Positions 9,462-19,050 of a stretch of 64,000 nt of DNA are shown in pieces. The translations under genes and the position numbers were made by a program. Positions within the stretch are counted from its first letter, which is position 1. Each line of letters opens with the position of its first letter. Source of the DNA: Variovorax paradoxus EPS (GTDB taxonomy: Bacteria; Pseudomonadota; Gammaproteobacteria; Burkholderiales; Burkholderiaceae_C); assembly GCF_000184745.1 (NCBI RefSeq), contig NC_014931.1, positions 1,674,001 through 1,738,000 on the forward strand, in the 5' to 3' direction. The notes under the pieces were generated by a model. That model did not search any database. It was given only the letters and a program-made list of their open reading frames with translations, and was not told where the DNA came from.

Positions 9462-10244
9462 ATGACTGCGCGGCCCGTCATCGTCACGCGGCCCGCGCGC
9501 GAGGCCGTGCAGTGGGTCGACGACCTGCGCGCCGCCGGGCTCGATGCGGTGGCGCTCCCATTGATCGTCATCGAGCCGGTCCACGATGCCGAGCCGCTGC
9601 GCGCGGCCTGGCGGCGCATCGAAGACTACGCCGCGCTGATGTTCGTCAGCGCCACAGCAGTCGAGCATTTCTTCCAGAGCAGGGACGCGGATTCATCCGA
9701 CGAAGCGATGGCCGGCCGCCGCTTCTGGGCCACGGGGCCCGGCACGACGCGTGCCCTGCTGCGCGCCGGCGTGCCGCCCGAAGCCATCGATGCACCGCCG
9801 CCCGAGGCCACGCGCTTCGACTCCGAGGCGCTGTGGGAGCGTGTCCAGGCCCAGGTATCGACCGGCGTGCGCGTGCTCATCGTGCGCGGCGGCGATGAAG
9901 CCGGGCAACCCGCCGGCCGCGACTGGCTCGCCAAGGAGATCGACGCCGCGAGCGGGCAGCGCGACACGGTGGTGGCCTATCGCCGATTGCCGCCGTTGTT
10001 CGATGTCGGACAACGTCAACTCGCCATCGATGGTGCGCAAGGCCGCGCTATCTGGCTCTTCAGCAGCTCGGAAGCGATCGCCAATCTCCAGCGCGCGATG
10101 CCCGGCACCGACTGGCACGCCGCAAGCGCGGTCGCCACGCACGCTCGCATCGGCGAAGCCGCGCGGGCCGCGGGTTTTGGTGCGTTGCGTGTCTGCACAC
10201 CTCTGCGGGATGCGTTGATCGCGTCGATAGAATCGTTGGCATGA
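9462..10244 (+). CDS. hemD: Uroporphyrinogen-III synthase
   Basis: 260 residues. It cyclises hydroxymethylbilane to uroporphyrinogen III. HemD proteins are poorly conserved, but the signature N-terminus PVIVTRPAREAVQWVDDL, the FVSATAVEHFF segment and the C-terminal LFSSSEAIANL and ATHARIGEAARAAG patterns fit the two-lobed HEM4 fold. The position straight after hemC is decisive. Its stop overlaps the hemX start (ATGA), so the two are translationally coupled. Confidence 0.93.
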   Translation: MTARPVIVTRPAREAVQWVDDLRAAGLDAVALPLIVIEPVHDAEPLRAAWRRIEDYAALMFVSATAVEHFFQSRDADSSDEAMAGRRFWATGPGTTRALLRAGVPPEAIDAPPPEATRFDSEALWERVQAQVSTGVRVLIVRGGDEAGQPAGRDWLAKEIDAASGQRDTVVAYRRLPPLFDVGQRQLAIDGAQGRAIWLFSSSEAIANLQRAMPGTDWHAASAVATHARIGEAARAAGFGALRVCTPLRDALIASIESLA

Positions 10245-11341
10245 GCGCCGCGTCCCCGTCAGACGACATTTCTCCTTCTTCTCCCACTGCCGCAACGGCG
10301 CCGGTGCCCGCCACGCTGGCGCCGCATCAGACGCCCGCCGCCATGGCCGCCGCAGCCACTTTGCTGTCCCGCATCGGCCTGGGGCTCCTCACTCTCATGG
10401 CGCTGCTCGCATTGGTGATGACCATCGCGCTGTGGAACAAGGTCAGCGGCATGAAGGAGCAGCTGGCACGCCAGAGCGCCGAGGCCACCGCCCAGTCGAT
10501 GGAAGCGCGCACGCTGGCGCGCCAGGCCAGCGACACGGTGCGCGATGCCGCGGCCCGCGTGGCGCTCATCGAAACCCGCGTGGCCGAAGTCGCACTGCAG
10601 CGTTCGCAACTCGAAGAACTGATGCAGAGCCTGTCGCGTTCGCGCGATGAAAACCTCGTGGTCGATATCGAGTCGGCTGTGCGCCTTGCGCTGCAGCAGG
10701 CGCAGGTCACCGGCAACGTGGAACCCTTGTTGGCTGCGTTGAAGGCGGGCGACCTGCGCATTTCACGCGCCGCGCAGCCGCGGCTCGCACCGCTGCAGCG
10801 CGCGATGCAGCGCGACGCTGATCGCCTCCGCAGCAACTCGAGCGTCGACAGCGCCGAAGCACTGCAGAAGCTCGACGAACTGATGCGCAACGTGGACGAC
10901 CTGCCCGCGATCAATGCGGTGGCGGTGCGCGGCACGGGTGTCAACGCGTGGCAGCCCGAACCGATTCCGGCCGATGCACCATGGTGGCGGCGTGCGCTGC
11001 TCACGGTGCGCGGCGAAGCGCGTTCGCTGGTGCGCGTCGGCCGCATCCAGAGCCCCGAGGCGATCCTGCTGGCGCCCGAGCAGACCTACTTTCTGCGCGA
11101 GAACCTCAAGCTGAAGCTGCTCAACGCGCGCCTCTCGCTGCTGTCGCGCCAGGTCGATGCCACGCGCACCGAACTGGCCCAGGTGGGCGCGTCGCTCAAC
11201 CGCTATTTCGACCCCGCCTCGCGCCGCACGCAGGCAGCCGCCACGCTGTTGCAGCAGCTTCAGGCGCAGGTGAAGACCACCGAGCCGGCGCGCGTCGACG
11301 ACACGCTCGCGGCACTGGCCACTGCGGCCGCGGGACGCTGA
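10241..11341 (+). CDS. hemX: HemX-family membrane protein (uroporphyrinogen-III C-methyltransferase-like annotation)
   Basis: 366 residues. A Ser/Pro/Ala-rich cytoplasmic N-terminus is followed by one membrane segment at about 42-65 (LLSRIGLGLLTLMALLALVM), a long coiled-coil stretch (about 70-130, rich in Ala/Gln/Glu/Arg) and a soluble C-terminal domain. This is the HemX architecture. Although the family is often labelled a methyltransferase, no SAM-binding motif is visible, so an enzymatic role is doubtful. It overlaps hemD by four bases and precedes hemY by seven bases. Confidence 0.88.
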   Translation: MSAASPSDDISPSSPTAATAPVPATLAPHQTPAAMAAAATLLSRIGLGLLTLMALLALVMTIALWNKVSGMKEQLARQSAEATAQSMEARTLARQASDTVRDAAARVALIETRVAEVALQRSQLEELMQSLSRSRDENLVVDIESAVRLALQQAQVTGNVEPLLAALKAGDLRISRAAQPRLAPLQRAMQRDADRLRSNSSVDSAEALQKLDELMRNVDDLPAINAVAVRGTGVNAWQPEPIPADAPWWRRALLTVRGEARSLVRVGRIQSPEAILLAPEQTYFLRENLKLKLLNARLSLLSRQVDATRTELAQVGASLNRYFDPASRRTQAAATLLQQLQAQVKTTEPARVDDTLAALATAAAGR

Positions 11342-11348
11342 TCCGGTC

Positions 11349-12632
11349 ATGCGCGCTGCAATCTGGCTCCTCGCGCTGTTCGCCGTCGCCGCGGCAGTCG
11401 CTCTTTTCGCGGGCAACAACCAGGGAACGATCACGGTGTTCTGGCCGCCCTGGCGCGTCGACCTGTCGCTGAACCTCGTGCTCGTGATCCTGCTGGGCAC
11501 TTTCGTGTTGCTGCACGTGGCGCTGCGTGCGCTGGCCGCGCTCTTCTCGCTGCCGACACAGGCGCGCCAGTGGCGCCTCCAGCAGAAGGAACGCACGCTG
11601 CATGCCGCATTGCTCGATGCGATGGTGCAGCTGATCGCCGGCCGCTTCTCGCGCGCACGCAAGGCGGCCCAGTCCGCGCTGGTGCAGGAAAAAACATTGG
11701 CTGCACTCGATGCGAACCTGCCCCAGGCGCAGCAGGTGCGCGTGCTGTCGCACCTGCTGGCCGCCGAGAGCGCGCAGGCGCTGCAGGACAAGCCGGCACG
11801 CGACGCTCATCTGCAACAGGCGCTCAAAGAGAGCGTCGACCGCACATTGCTCGCAAGCCCCGAGACACGCGAAGGCGTGCAACTGCGCGCTGCGCGCTGG
11901 GCGCTCGAAGACCGTGATGCGGCCGCCGCGCTTGCCCGCCTCGAAGAACTTCCGCAGGGCGCACAGCGGCGCACGCTGGCCCTGCGCCTTCGCCTGAAGG
12001 CGGCACGCCAGGACCGGCGCACGCTCGAAGCCCTCGAAACCGCCCGCCTGCTGGCCAAGCACCGCGCCTTCTCGGATGCGGCGGCGCAAAGCATCGTGCG
12101 CGGCCTCGCAACCGAACTGCTGTCTGGCGCGCACGACCCGGCGCAGTTGATGCGCGCCTGGTCCGAACTCGACACCAACGAACGCGAAATGCCCGAGGTG
12201 GCGATCCATGGCGCGCAACGCATGGTGCTGCTTCACGGCGACCTGTCGCTCGCGCGTGGCTGGCTGCTGCCCGCCTGGGAGCGCATGGTGGCGAACCCGC
12301 GCGGCCTCGGCGATGCGTTGCGCGTGAAGCTCGCGCGCGCACTCGAAGCGGGGCTCGACTCGGTGGACGCCGACTGGCTCGCCCGCATCGAAAGTGCCCA
12401 GCGCAACAACCCGCGCGACGCGAACCTGCAGTACCTCGCCGGCATGGCCTGCATGAAGCGCCAGCTCTGGGGCAAGGCGCAGCAACTGCTGACGCAGGCC
12501 GGGCTCGCGTTGCAGGACGCGGAGCTCTATCGCCGCGCCTGGCTCGCGCTGGCCGAACTGGCCGAAGCGCGCGAGGATGCCGAGCAGGCCGCCGCCGCCT
12601 GGAAGCGCGCGGCGCAGGCGCCCAGCAACTGA
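11349..12632 (+). CDS. hemY: HemY-family inner-membrane protein with TPR-like repeats
   Basis: 427 residues. Two N-terminal membrane segments (about 3-21 and 39-60) flank the conserved GNNQGTITVFWPPWRVDLS stretch of the HemY N-terminal domain. The rest is helical, with TPR-like pairs rich in Ala/Leu/Arg. Proteobacterial HemY is distinct from the Gram-positive protoporphyrinogen oxidase of the same name and is thought to act with HemX in haem-pathway organisation. It is the last gene of the hem operon, ending 12 bases from the convergent MFS gene; no intrinsic terminator is apparent in that gap. Confidence 0.9.
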   Translation: MRAAIWLLALFAVAAAVALFAGNNQGTITVFWPPWRVDLSLNLVLVILLGTFVLLHVALRALAALFSLPTQARQWRLQQKERTLHAALLDAMVQLIAGRFSRARKAAQSALVQEKTLAALDANLPQAQQVRVLSHLLAAESAQALQDKPARDAHLQQALKESVDRTLLASPETREGVQLRAARWALEDRDAAAALARLEELPQGAQRRTLALRLRLKAARQDRRTLEALETARLLAKHRAFSDAAAQSIVRGLATELLSGAHDPAQLMRAWSELDTNEREMPEVAIHGAQRMVLLHGDLSLARGWLLPAWERMVANPRGLGDALRVKLARALEAGLDSVDADWLARIESAQRNNPRDANLQYLAGMACMKRQLWGKAQQLLTQAGLALQDAELYRRAWLALAELAEAREDAEQAAAAWKRAAQAPSN

Positions 12633-12644
12633 TCTTGTCCGGCT

Positions 12645-14192
12645 TCAGGGGCACGCACCCGAAGGCTGCACCGACGGCCTGCGGCTGCCGAAGATCGCGA
12701 AGCTGATCGCCGCCAGCACCCAGATGCCGATGCCGCCGTAGAGCATCACCAGCTCGAAGCCGTGCAGCAGCGCCGCATGGACGATCGCACCGGACGGATC
12801 GAACTGCGCGAGGTCCGGAAAGCCCTGTGCGAGCGATGCGAAGTTGCCGGCCGCGATCTTCTCCGCGAGCAGGCGTAGTTGCTGCGCGTCGAACGAAGCG
12901 GGCAGGGCATTCTTCAGCGACGAGAAGATGCCCCCGAGCAGGATGAACCCCATCAGCGCGATGTTGACCGCCAGCGTGATCAGCCGCGCGCTCATGTCGA
13001 TGCCCGACGCCATGCCCGCGCGGTTGCTGGGCACCGAGCCGGTCGTGGTGTTCGTCACGGGCGTGTTGGTCAGGCCGAGGCCGATGCCGGCCAGCAGGCA
13101 GCCGGGCAGCATGGTCATCCAGCTCGCCTGCGCTGCGCTGCTGCCGTAGCGCATCGCGAAGAAGCCCACGCCGATCACGAACATGCCCAGCGGAATGACC
13201 ACGCCCGGCCGCCAGCGCAGCGAGAGGCGCTCGGCCAGCGGCGGCATCAGCAGCGTGGGCAGCGTGTAGGCCAGCAGGGCTGAGCCTGCGGTGACGGCGC
13301 CGTAGCCCAGGCCGCTCTGGAAGTAGATCGGCAGGTAGATCATGAACGGCCAGAAGCTGAAGTTCATGCCGATGGAGCCGAGGATCGCGCCCGAGAAATT
13401 GCGGATGCGGAAGACCGAGAAATCGAACATCGGATGCGGGTTGATCTTCTCGACCCACAGGAACACCGCGAAGCTGGCGGCCGAAGCGGCGAGGATGCCG
13501 AGCGCCAGCGGGCTCGTGAAGCCGATGTCCGGCCCCTGCGTGATGAACCATGTGAGCCCGAACACCGCCAGCGACAACGTGACGATGCCCGGCAGGTCGA
13601 GCCGCTTCGCTTGCGGATCGCGCGACTCCTCGATGCTGCCCAGCACGAGTGCCAGCGCCAGCACGCTCAGCGGCACGTGCACCAGGAACACCCATTCCCA
13701 GCTCGCCAGCGCCGCGATGGCGCCGCCGATGATCGGCCCGAAACCCAGCCCCATGCCGAAGACCACGCCCCAGATCGCGAAGGCCTTGCTGCGCTCGCGC
13801 CCCTCCTGGAACTGGTGCGACAGCACCGCGAGCTGGCAGATCAGCATCACGCCGCCGCTCAGGCCCTGCAGGAAGCGGCTCGCGATCAGCACCGGTGCGT
13901 CCTGCGCGATGCCGCAGACCAGCGAGGTGATGCCGAACAGGACGATGCCGACGGCGAGGATGCGCTTGCGGCCGTAGCGGTCGGCCAGTGTGCCGGCGGC
14001 CATCAACACCGTGGTGCAGGCGATGGTGTAGGCGTTCATGATCCATTGCATGTCCTTGAAGTCGCCGTGCAGGACTTTCTCCAGTGTGGGAAGGATCACC
14101 GGCACGCTGGAGATCTCCAGGCCGAACATGAGGGCGACGAGGCAGACCGCGGCGAGGGCAATGCGGTTCTTGCCGATATGGGAGAGGGGCAT
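12645..14192 (-). CDS. MFS drug:H+ antiporter-2 (DHA2/EmrB-QacA-like) transporter
   Basis: 515 residues with about 14 membrane segments, the DHA2 count. Motif A (GTLADRYGRKRIL) follows TM2, and the antiporter motif C is seen in TM5 (GLGFGPIIGGAIA). A long hydrophilic loop lies before the last segment (about 425-465), as in the family. It probably exports toxic organic compounds across the inner membrane. It is divergent from the LysR gene at 14302. The 109-base spacer holds an inverted repeat, so LysR control is likely (inference). Confidence 0.9.
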   Translation of the reverse strand: MPLSHIGKNRIALAAVCLVALMFGLEISSVPVILPTLEKVLHGDFKDMQWIMNAYTIACTTVLMAAGTLADRYGRKRILAVGIVLFGITSLVCGIAQDAPVLIASRFLQGLSGGVMLICQLAVLSHQFQEGRERSKAFAIWGVVFGMGLGFGPIIGGAIAALASWEWVFLVHVPLSVLALALVLGSIEESRDPQAKRLDLPGIVTLSLAVFGLTWFITQGPDIGFTSPLALGILAASAASFAVFLWVEKINPHPMFDFSVFRIRNFSGAILGSIGMNFSFWPFMIYLPIYFQSGLGYGAVTAGSALLAYTLPTLLMPPLAERLSLRWRPGVVIPLGMFVIGVGFFAMRYGSSAAQASWMTMLPGCLLAGIGLGLTNTPVTNTTTGSVPSNRAGMASGIDMSARLITLAVNIALMGFILLGGIFSSLKNALPASFDAQQLRLLAEKIAAGNFASLAQGFPDLAQFDPSGAIVHAALLHGFELVMLYGGIGIWVLAAISFAIFGSRRPSVQPSGACP

Positions 14193-14248
14193 CGAAAGGC
14201 TTTCCGGAATCAGGTCCGGGCGATTCTGTGGAAAGCATCTTCATGATG

Positions 14249-14264
14249 GAAATGATTTAATTTC
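14249..14264. promoter_or_regulatory. Candidate LysR operator (inverted repeat)
   Basis: The spacer between the divergent MFS and LysR genes contains GAAAT-6 bases-ATTTC, a perfect inverted repeat, with a further ATTTC half-site at 14274-14278. The stretch is clearly more AT-rich than its surroundings. LysR-type regulators bind interrupted dyads in exactly this position. That this particular repeat is the operator is inference. Confidence 0.4.
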
Positions 14265-14301
14265 CTGAGATTCATTTCAAACCATCATTTATTGCCGACC
14301 C

Positions 14302-15168
14302 ATGGATTTCGACCCCACGCTTTTGCGCGCCTTCGTGGCCGTCAAGGAAACCGGCGGCTTCACGCGCGCGGCCGAGCGGCTGCACCTGACGCAGTCCGCC
14401 GTCAGCCACCAGATCCGCAAGCTCGAGGAGCAGGTGGGCCGGCAGCTTCTGCACCGCACGACGCGCCGCCTCACTGTGACGGAAGACGGCGAGGATTTCC
14501 TGCGCTATGCGCAGCAGATCCTCGACACGCTCGACGCGATGACGCGGCGCTTCCAGCCCTCGCCGATCACGGGCGTGGTGCGTTTCGGCGTGCCGGACAA
14601 CTTCATGGGCGACCGCCTGCCGCCGTTGCTGTCGCAATTCGCACGGGCGTTTCCGGCGGTGCGGATGGAGGTCTGCGTGAGCATGCACACCGACCTGCGC
14701 GCGGCGATCCGGTCCGGCGAGCTCGATCTTGCGGTAGTGATGTCGCCGCCCAACGTGGCGGAGGGCACGTGCCTGCGGCGCACGCAGCTGGTCTGGGCCG
14801 CGGCAGAGACCTTCGAGGCGCCCAAGGGCGCATCGCTGCCGCTGGCCTTCTTTCCCAAGCCTTGCGTCAACCGGCAGGTGGCCGGATCGGCGCTCGACCT
14901 CACGGCCATCGACTGGCACGTGGTCTTCACCTCGGCCAGCCCGCAAGGCATTCGCGCGGCCGTGCTCGCGGGGCTTGCGGTGACGGTGCTCACGCGCGAA
15001 GAGGTCGAGCCGGGCATGAAGTTCGTCGACGGCCGCTACGGCCTGCCGCCGTTGCCGAGCGTCGAGTTCGCGCTGATCTGGAGCGAGAGCGGCAAGACGC
15101 CGTGTGCCTGCCGCTTCGGTCAGATGATCCTGGAGATGCCCGACCTGGCGGTCGGCGCGCGGGCATAA
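14302..15168 (+). CDS. LysR-family transcriptional regulator
   Basis: 288 residues. The N-terminal winged helix-turn-helix (TLLRAFVAVKETGGFTRAA then RLHLTQSAVSHQIRKLEE) is a textbook LysR DNA-binding domain, followed by TRRLTVTEDG and the effector-binding domain. It is divergent from the DHA2 exporter at 12645-14192, which is its probable target. The gene ends just before a hairpin terminator shared with the convergent rne gene. The effector is unknown. Confidence 0.92.
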   Translation: MDFDPTLLRAFVAVKETGGFTRAAERLHLTQSAVSHQIRKLEEQVGRQLLHRTTRRLTVTEDGEDFLRYAQQILDTLDAMTRRFQPSPITGVVRFGVPDNFMGDRLPPLLSQFARAFPAVRMEVCVSMHTDLRAAIRSGELDLAVVMSPPNVAEGTCLRRTQLVWAAAETFEAPKGASLPLAFFPKPCVNRQVAGSALDLTAIDWHVVFTSASPQGIRAAVLAGLAVTVLTREEVEPGMKFVDGRYGLPPLPSVEFALIWSESGKTPCACRFGQMILEMPDLAVGARA

Positions 15169-15171
15169 AAA

Positions 15172-15196
15172 AACGGCGCCAGAGGCGCCGTTTCTT
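15172..15196. terminator. Bidirectional intrinsic terminator between LysR gene and rne
   Basis: A perfect nine-base-pair stem (arms AACGGCGCC and GGCGCCGTT, loop AGA) is flanked by a run of six A on the left and TTTCTTG on the right. It lies three bases after the LysR stop codon and 20 bases before the rne stop, so it can serve both converging transcripts. Confidence 0.85.
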
Positions 15197-15216
15197 GTTG
15201 GCCGAGCTTGCTTCGG

Positions 15217-18200
15217 TCAGTGCGTGTTTTGCTGCTGCGCGTCAGCGGCCGTCTTTTCGAACGGCAGCGACATCGAGCCCAGGTCGCGGCGGGTTTCGAC
15301 CAGCACCAGCGGACCTTCGTCGAGCACGATCACCGGTGGGCGTTCGCGCGGCACATGCACCGGCTTCGGCTCGGCGGCGATCGCGGCGCGCGCTTGCGCG
15401 ATGCGATCGGCATCCGAGTTGACCCACTGCAGGCCCGAGCTCTCGGCGATCTGCGCGAGTTCGTTCAACGGCAGTTCGAAGGCTTGCACCTTGGGCAGGG
15501 CGCGGCCGTTGCCGGCGGGTGCTGCCTTGGCGGTTTCGACCACGATGGGCGCTGCGACCGGCGCGGCTGCAGGGCGCTCGAAGCGCTGCGGCTGCTGCTG
15601 CGGTGCGGGTTCGCGCACTTCAGGGGGTGCGGCGACTTCGCTCACCTGGCGTTCGGCGACGGGTTCCGAAGCCAGCGGCAGTTGCTGCTGCTGGCGCGCG
15701 ACCGGCGCTTCGTACGACTCGCCGGTGGCTTCCATGGCCGCTGCGACGGCGCCTTCGGCTGCCGGTGTCTCGGCTGCGTTGTTGGCTTCGTTCTCGTCGC
15801 GCGGACCGCGTTCGCGGCGGTCGCGGCCGTAACGGTCACGCGAACGACCGCGGCGCTGTTCTTCGCCTTCGCGGCGCGGTGCCTGGTCGTTGCCTGCGTT
15901 GTCGATGCCTTGTTCGCCATCGGCGGACGCCACTTCGGCCACACGCGCTTCGCCTTCGTTGGCGGCGGGCGGTGCATCGTTGCGGCGCTCGCGGCGGCCG
16001 TCGTTGCGCTCGCCGCGTTCGCCACGGTCACCGCGCGGGGCGCGTTGCTCGTCGCGGCCGTTGCGGGGCTGGCGTTCGCCTTGCGAGGCGTCGTCACCGG
16101 CGACGGCTTCGCCGCGCGGTTGTGCGTCGCCGTTGCGTTCGCCGCCGCGGTCGTTGCTGCGCTCGCCGCGTTCGCCACGGTCACCACCGCGCTCGCCGCG
16201 TTCACGACGCTCGCCGCGGGCGCGCGGTGCGCGTTCCGCTGCGTTGCCTTCGTCGGCGCCGGGCGCTGTCTGCTGGGCTTCGAGGTTGACGTTGCCATCG
16301 ACCAGTGCCTCGGCCGGTGCGTTGCGGCCTTCGCCTTCGCGGCGCTCGCCACGGCCGCCACGGCGTTGTTCGCCGTCGCGCGGGGCGCGTGCCTCACGCG
16401 GTTCGCGGGGTTCGCGCTGTTCGCGCGGCTCGCGTTGTTCACGCGGCTGGCCTGCGGCTGCGTCGTTGCGCAGTTCGCTGCTGCGGCCTTCGCGGTTTTC
16501 GCTGCGTCCTTCGCCACGGCCACCTTCGCGGCGCTCGCCACCGCGGCCGCCGCGGCGTTCGCCGTCACGGCCACCACGGCGTTCGCCGCCTTCACCGCGC
16601 GCTTCGCCGCGGCCTTCGCCACCACGGCCGCCACGGCGCTGTTCGCCGTCACGCGCACCGCCGCGGGCTTCGCCATCGCGGCCCGGACGGCCATCGCGGC
16701 GGGGCTTCGGTGCCTCGACCGGAATCGCAGCCGGTGCGGGCGCCTTCGCTTCAGCGGGCGCGCCGCCGAACAGGCTCTTGATCCAGCCGAAGAAGCCGCC
16801 CTGCGCCGGAACCGGCGCGCTCACCACAGGCGGTGCGACCGGTGCGGGTGCCGCGACAGGCGCACGCACCGCTTCGGGCTTGGGCGGAACGACCGGCGCG
16901 GGTGCGTCGGGCAGCACGCCCTTGATGACCGGCGTCTGCTTGTTGGTCGGCTCCTGCGAGCGGCGGGTGACTGCCGTCGGATCTTCGATCTCGTCGGCCA
17001 TCTTGTAGCTGGCTTCGATGTGATCGAGGCGTGGATCGTCGTGCTTGAGGCGCTCGAGCTTGTAGTTCGGCGTTTCGAGCGTCTTGTTGGGCACCATCAG
17101 CACGGTGACGCGCTGCTTGAGCTCGATCTTGGCGATTTCGGGGCGCTTTTCGTTCAAGAGGAACGAAGCCACTTCGACCGGCACCTGGACGTGCACGGCG
17201 GCCGTGTTGTCCTTGAGGCACTCCTCTTGAATGATGCGCAGGATCTGCAGCGCGCTCGATTCGGTGTCGCGGATGTGGCCCGAGCCGCCGCAACGGGGGC
17301 AGGGGATCGACGAGCCTTCGCTGAGCGCCGGCTTCAGGCGCTGGCGGCTCATTTCCATCAGGCCGAACTTGCTGATCGAGCCGAACTGCACGCGGGCGCG
17401 GTCTTGGCGCAGCGCGTCGCGCAGGCGGCTTTCGACTTCGCGGCGGTTCTTCGACTCGTCCATGTCGATGAAGTCGATGACGATCAGGCCGCCCAGGTCG
17501 CGCAGGCGCATCTGGCGGGCCACTTCGTCGGCGGCTTCGAGGTTGGTGCGGGTGGCGGTCTCTTCGATGTCGCCGCCCTTGATGGCGCGGGCCGAGTTCA
17601 CGTCGACCGAGACCAGCGCCTCGGTGTGGTCGATCACGATGGCGCCGCCCGAGGGCAGTTGCACGGTACGGGCGTAGGCCGATTCGATCTGGTGCTCGAT
17701 CTGGAAGCGGCTGAACAGGGCCGCGTCGTCGCGGTAGCGCTTCACGCGGGCGGCATGCTCGGGCATGACGTGCGCCATGAACTGCTGCGCCTGGTCGTAG
17801 ATGTCGTCGGTGTCGATCAGGATGTCGCCGATGTCGTGATTGAAGTAATCACGGATCGCGCGGATCACGAGCGACGATTCTTGATAGATCAGGAAGGCGC
17901 CCTTGCCGCCCTTGCCCGCGCCGTCGATGGCGGACCAGAGCTTGAGCAGGTAGTTCAGGTCCCACTGGAGTTCGGGCGCCGAGCGGCCGATGCCGGCGGT
18001 GCGCGCGATGATGCTCATGCCCTTGGGGTACTCGAGCTGGTCCATCGCCTCCTTGAGCTCGGCGCGGTCGTCGCCCTCGATGCGGCGCGAAACGCCACCG
18101 CCGCGGGGGTTGTTCGGCATCAGCACGACATAGCGGCCGGCCAGCGAGATGAAGGTGGTGAGGGCCGCGCCCTTGTTGCCGCGTTCTTCTTTTTCGACCT

Positions 18201-18504
18201 GGACGGTGAGTTCCTGGCCTTCGCGGATCGCATCCTGGATGCGGGCCTGGCTGGCCGACACGCCTTCGGCGAAGTACTGCTTGGAGATTTCCTTGAACGG
18301 CAGGAAGCCGTGGCGGTCTTCGCCGTAGTCGACGAAACAGGCTTCGAGCGAAGGCTCGACGCGGGTCACGACCGCCTTGTAGATGTTGCCCTTGCGCTGT
18401 TCGCGCCCTTCGATCTCGATTTCGTAGTCGAGGAGCTTTTGCCCGTCGACGATGGCCAGGCGCCGTTCTTCGGCTTGCGTGGCATTGATCAGCATCCGCT
18501 TCAT
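15217..18504 (-). CDS. rne: Ribonuclease E
   Basis: 1095 residues. This endoribonuclease is the core of the RNA degradosome and matures rRNA and tRNA. N-terminal half: S1 RNA-binding domain at about 35-125 ([19 protein letters not shown]), DNase I-like catalytic domain with the two metal-binding aspartates at D301 (SVDVNS) and D344 (VIDFIDMD), and a zinc-link CPRC at 402-405. The C-terminal half (about 510-1095) is low complexity. It has a proline/alanine stretch, then a very long Arg/Gly/Glu-rich tract built from repeats such as [12 protein letters not shown] and EQREPRE. This is the expected place for RNA and degradosome-partner binding. The upstream gap of 546 bases may hold an autoregulatory leader. 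Confidence 0.97.
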   Translation of the reverse strand: MKRMLINATQAEERRLAIVDGQKLLDYEIEIEGREQRKGNIYKAVVTRVEPSLEACFVDYGEDRHGFLPFKEISKQYFAEGVSASQARIQDAIREGQELTVQVEKEERGNKGAALTTFISLAGRYVVLMPNNPRGGGVSRRIEGDDRAELKEAMDQLEYPKGMSIIARTAGIGRSAPELQWDLNYLLKLWSAIDGAGKGGKGAFLIYQESSLVIRAIRDYFNHDIGDILIDTDDIYDQAQQFMAHVMPEHAARVKRYRDDAALFSRFQIEHQIESAYARTVQLPSGGAIVIDHTEALVSVDVNSARAIKGGDIEETATRTNLEAADEVARQMRLRDLGGLIVIDFIDMDESKNRREVESRLRDALRQDRARVQFGSISKFGLMEMSRQRLKPALSEGSSIPCPRCGGSGHIRDTESSALQILRIIQEECLKDNTAAVHVQVPVEVASFLLNEKRPEIAKIELKQRVTVLMVPNKTLETPNYKLERLKHDDPRLDHIEASYKMADEIEDPTAVTRRSQEPTNKQTPVIKGVLPDAPAPVVPPKPEAVRAPVAAPAPVAPPVVSAPVPAQGGFFGWIKSLFGGAPAEAKAPAPAAIPVEAPKPRRDGRPGRDGEARGGARDGEQRRGGRGGEGRGEARGEGGERRGGRDGERRGGRGGERREGGRGEGRSENREGRSSELRNDAAAGQPREQREPREQREPREPREARAPRDGEQRRGGRGERREGEGRNAPAEALVDGNVNLEAQQTAPGADEGNAAERAPRARGERRERGERGGDRGERGERSNDRGGERNGDAQPRGEAVAGDDASQGERQPRNGRDEQRAPRGDRGERGERNDGRRERRNDAPPAANEGEARVAEVASADGEQGIDNAGNDQAPRREGEEQRRGRSRDRYGRDRRERGPRDENEANNAAETPAAEGAVAAAMEATGESYEAPVARQQQQLPLASEPVAERQVSEVAAPPEVREPAPQQQPQRFERPAAAPVAAPIVVETAKAAPAGNGRALPKVQAFELPLNELAQIAESSGLQWVNSDADRIAQARAAIAAEPKPVHVPRERPPVIVLDEGPLVLVETRRDLGSMSLPFEKTAADAQQQNTH

Positions 18505-19050
18505 GATGCGTTGTCCTTATATGTATCGTTTACCGGCTCTTGACGAGCCAACGATGCACGGACGACGCCCGCGAAACCAGGGAATTGCCGCTTGGCCCCG
18601 GATGCTGTCGCTGCCGCGCCAGGCGCGAGCAGGCCTCTCGAGCGTCAGCTCAAGAAGACAGCCGGGGTGGGGGCGCGTGGATGGGCGCGAGCCAGATTCG
18701 GTGTTGAGTGGCGATCTTTTCGATCGCCGGTTGCGCAAGGGGGGCGCGCGCTGCAAAAGATCCAATGCCGGAGGCCGCTGGCAGAAGCCAGGTCGGCCAG
18801 CGAAGGCATATTTGAATCAGCAGCATCAACACAACAAGGGACTCGCTTCGATCCGCCGGCAGCTTGGAAGCTGCAGGCTGGGTATTCCGTATCGGTGTTT
18901 CGTGGGTGTCGGCTTGACTTGGGTGCCGGGCCTGCCACTTTGCGCAATTGCGCGGGGTTTGCAGCTCGGCGCCAAAGCGGCATCGACCTCACAGCATGAT
19001 CGTCAGTGCTCTAAACTTCTGTCTAATCAAGCACTTACACGACCGCGCTG
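18505..19050. promoter_or_regulatory. Divergent rne/rluC intergenic region, probable rne leader
   Basis: 546 bases without a convincing gene. On the rne strand it would form a long 5' untranslated region. It contains a perfect seven-base-pair hairpin with a five-base loop at 18710-18728 (arms GGCGATC/GATCGCC), a second tight hairpin at 18859-18874 (arms GCAGCTT/AAGCTGC) and the 12-base palindrome GCGCAATTGCGC near 18942. In enterobacteria RNase E controls its own mRNA through structured leader elements. Equivalence here is inferred from position only. Confidence 0.4.
19000..19027 (+). promoter_or_regulatory. Candidate promoter for rluC
   Basis: A -10-like TCTAAT (19022-19027) is preceded at 16 bases by TCGTCA (19000-19005). 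Transcription would start near 19034, about 17 bases before the rluC GTG. The -10 matches five of six consensus bases, the -35 only four. Confidence 0.3.

Noticed and set aside
10241..11341. Calling hemX a methyltransferase
   Set aside because: The family name suggests uroporphyrinogen methylation, but there is no SAM-binding motif; only a membrane segment, a coiled coil and a soluble domain are visible.
15208..18543. Open frame of 1111 codons on the forward strand across rne
   Set aside because: It is the complement of the RNase E gene. High GC third positions suppress stop codons on the other strand. The translation is low-complexity and matches no family I can recognise, while the rne frame carries every expected motif.
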